From the NCBI GenBank assembly GCA_947177925.1, contig CAMWWJ010000228.1, positions 1-5,550 of the forward strand: a stretch of 5,550 bases of DNA, given 5' to 3'. Positions within the stretch are counted from its first letter, which is position 1. Every line of letters starts with the position of its first letter. Source of the stretch: an uncultured Lachnospiraceae bacterium. Lineage in GTDB: Bacteria; Bacillota; Clostridia; Lachnospirales; Lachnospiraceae. Below the pieces are notes generated by a model. That model was not told the origin of the DNA, did not search any database, and saw only the letters and a program-made list of their open reading frames with translations. This document shows, in pieces, positions 4,542 to 5,550 of this stretch. The position numbers and the translations under genes were made by a program.

Positions 4542-5550
4542 CCTACATATGCAACCCTGACAAAACGGACGAAAGCATCTACATTTCCTCTTATGCCTGT
4601 GCGCCGGAAACCGCAGCGATTGACTTCAAATATACCTTAGACCACTGCCGGGAAAACAGCCCGAATAAAGCCTACCATCTGATACAGGCTTTTGCCCTCG
4701 GAGAGGTCAGTTTTGAGGAAGCGCACCAGATAGGGAATGAACTTGCCGACAAGGTTTTAGAGGGAAAATATTCTTATGTTGTTACCACACATATTGATAA
4801 AGGTCACGTTCATAACCACATCATTTTCTGCGCTGCCGACAACATGGAACATAACAAATACCATGACTGTAAACAGACCTATTACCGTATCAGAAAATTA
4901 AGTGATGAGTTATGCAATGAGCATAACCTTTCTGTCATTATCCCCAGTGAGGAACGTGGAAAAAAATACAACGAATGGCAGGCAGACAAGAATGGAACTT
5001 CATGGAAACCGCAGCTAAGAAAGGACATCAATGCATCCATAAAAGCATCGTCCACCTATGAGGAATTTCTGCTCCTGATGCGGGCAAAAGGCTATGAAAT
5101 AAAAGGCGAAGCTTTTGGGGAAGATGCACCCAAATTTATCTCGTTCCGTCCACTCGGCAAAGACCGCTTTGTGCGTGGCAGTGTGAAATCACTCGGTAAA
5201 GAATATACGAAGGAACGCATCAAAGAACGCATTGAAATGAAACGGGAACGGAAGGCTGTTATCCCCAAAAGAGATTACGCCAACAGGAAGCTGGTTGACA
5301 CCACTGATGAAAAATTTCAGAACAGTCCGGGACTGCAAAGGTGGGCAGCGATTGAAAATTTAAAGATTGCTGCGCAGGCTTACAACGAAGCTGGTTCTAT
5401 TAAGGAACTGGAACAGAAAATTGCTGCCACTGCCGCAACTGGAAAGGAAGCAAAGCAGACCGTCCGCAAGCTGGAGAACCGCATCAAAGACCTTGCAGAA
5501 ATCATAAAATATGCAGAGCAGTCCAAAGCCAACAGGGCTTACAATATCGC
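4490..5550 (+). CDS. MobA/VirD2-type (MOBP) relaxase, N-terminal 353 residues (runs off right edge)
   Basis: This frame is open from the ATG at 4490 to the window end. The protein begins MAYTKIHAITATVDKAVAYI and CNPDKT follows; Y19 is the likely catalytic tyrosine that attaches to the nicked 5' end. H63 in AYHLIQAF and the metal-binding signature H101-IDKG-H106-V-H108-N-H110 complete the relaxase motifs. Residues about 150-260 (SVIIPSEERG, KPQLRKDI, FISFRPLGKDRFVRG) match the region after the nuclease domain in Firmicutes relaxases. Residues about 285-345 are rich in Lys, Glu and Ala and look like a helical coiled coil. The enzyme nicks oriT and leads the strand into the recipient. An AGGAG lies 14 bases before the ATG, farther than usual, so initiation may depend on coupling to mobC, which overlaps it by 52 bp. 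The C-terminal part is outside the window. Confidence 0.9.
   Translation, partial: MAYTKIHAITATVDKAVAYICNPDKTDESIYISSYACAPETAAIDFKYTLDHCRENSPNKAYHLIQAFALGEVSFEEAHQIGNELADKVLEGKYSYVVTTHIDKGHVHNHIIFCAADNMEHNKYHDCKQTYYRIRKLSDELCNEHNLSVIIPSEERGKKYNEWQADKNGTSWKPQLRKDINASIKASSTYEEFLLLMRAKGYEIKGEAFGEDAPKFISFRPLGKDRFVRGSVKSLGKEYTKERIKERIEMKRERKAVIPKRDYANRKLVDTTDEKFQNSPGLQRWAAIENLKIAAQAYNEAGSIKELEQKIAATAATGKEAKQTVRKLENRIKDLAEIIKYAEQSKANRAYNI

Overview
The window looks like part of an integrative or mobilizable element from a gut Clostridia (Lachnospiraceae-type) genome. Supporting signs are strong AGG-type ribosome sites, AT-rich cargo, and a MobC plus MOBP-type relaxase pair of the kind carried by Tn1549-like and related elements. 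This host assignment is inference from protein style and gene order; no database search was possible.

Layout. Positions 1-3773 are encoded entirely on the minus strand and are clearly AT-rich. Read in the direction of transcription (right to left), the order is: a TetR/AcrR-family regulator (3773-3084); a serine hydrolase of the beta-lactamase/PBP fold with a four-helix membrane insert (3087-1789), overlapping tetR by 4 bp; a 54-residue unknown protein (1732-1568); a strong hairpin terminator (1438-1390); a 340-residue unknown protein (1348-326); and the start of a nucleoside-phosphorylase-like protein (271 down to the window edge). Positions 4200-5550 are on the plus strand, visibly richer in G+C, and hold mobC followed by an overlapping relaxase gene that runs off the right edge. 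Between these divergent blocks (3774-4199) is a dense control region. It has a tetR promoter flanked by two matching palindromic operators, then a group of perfect inverted repeats that is a good candidate for the transfer origin (oriT), then a consensus-like promoter and a leader containing an intrinsic-terminator hairpin just before mobC.

How the parts may work together. The regulator probably represses its own promoter and the downstream hydrolase, responding to an unknown ligand. The hydrolase is predicted to sit on the outer face of the membrane with its catalytic domain split by the membrane insert. The mob block should nick and transfer the element: MobC and the relaxase would act on the stem-loop region next to them, and the leader hairpin may keep relaxase expression low. 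The 340-residue protein and the phosphorylase form a second cargo pair of unknown purpose. No CRISPR array, tRNA, rRNA or insertion sequence was seen.
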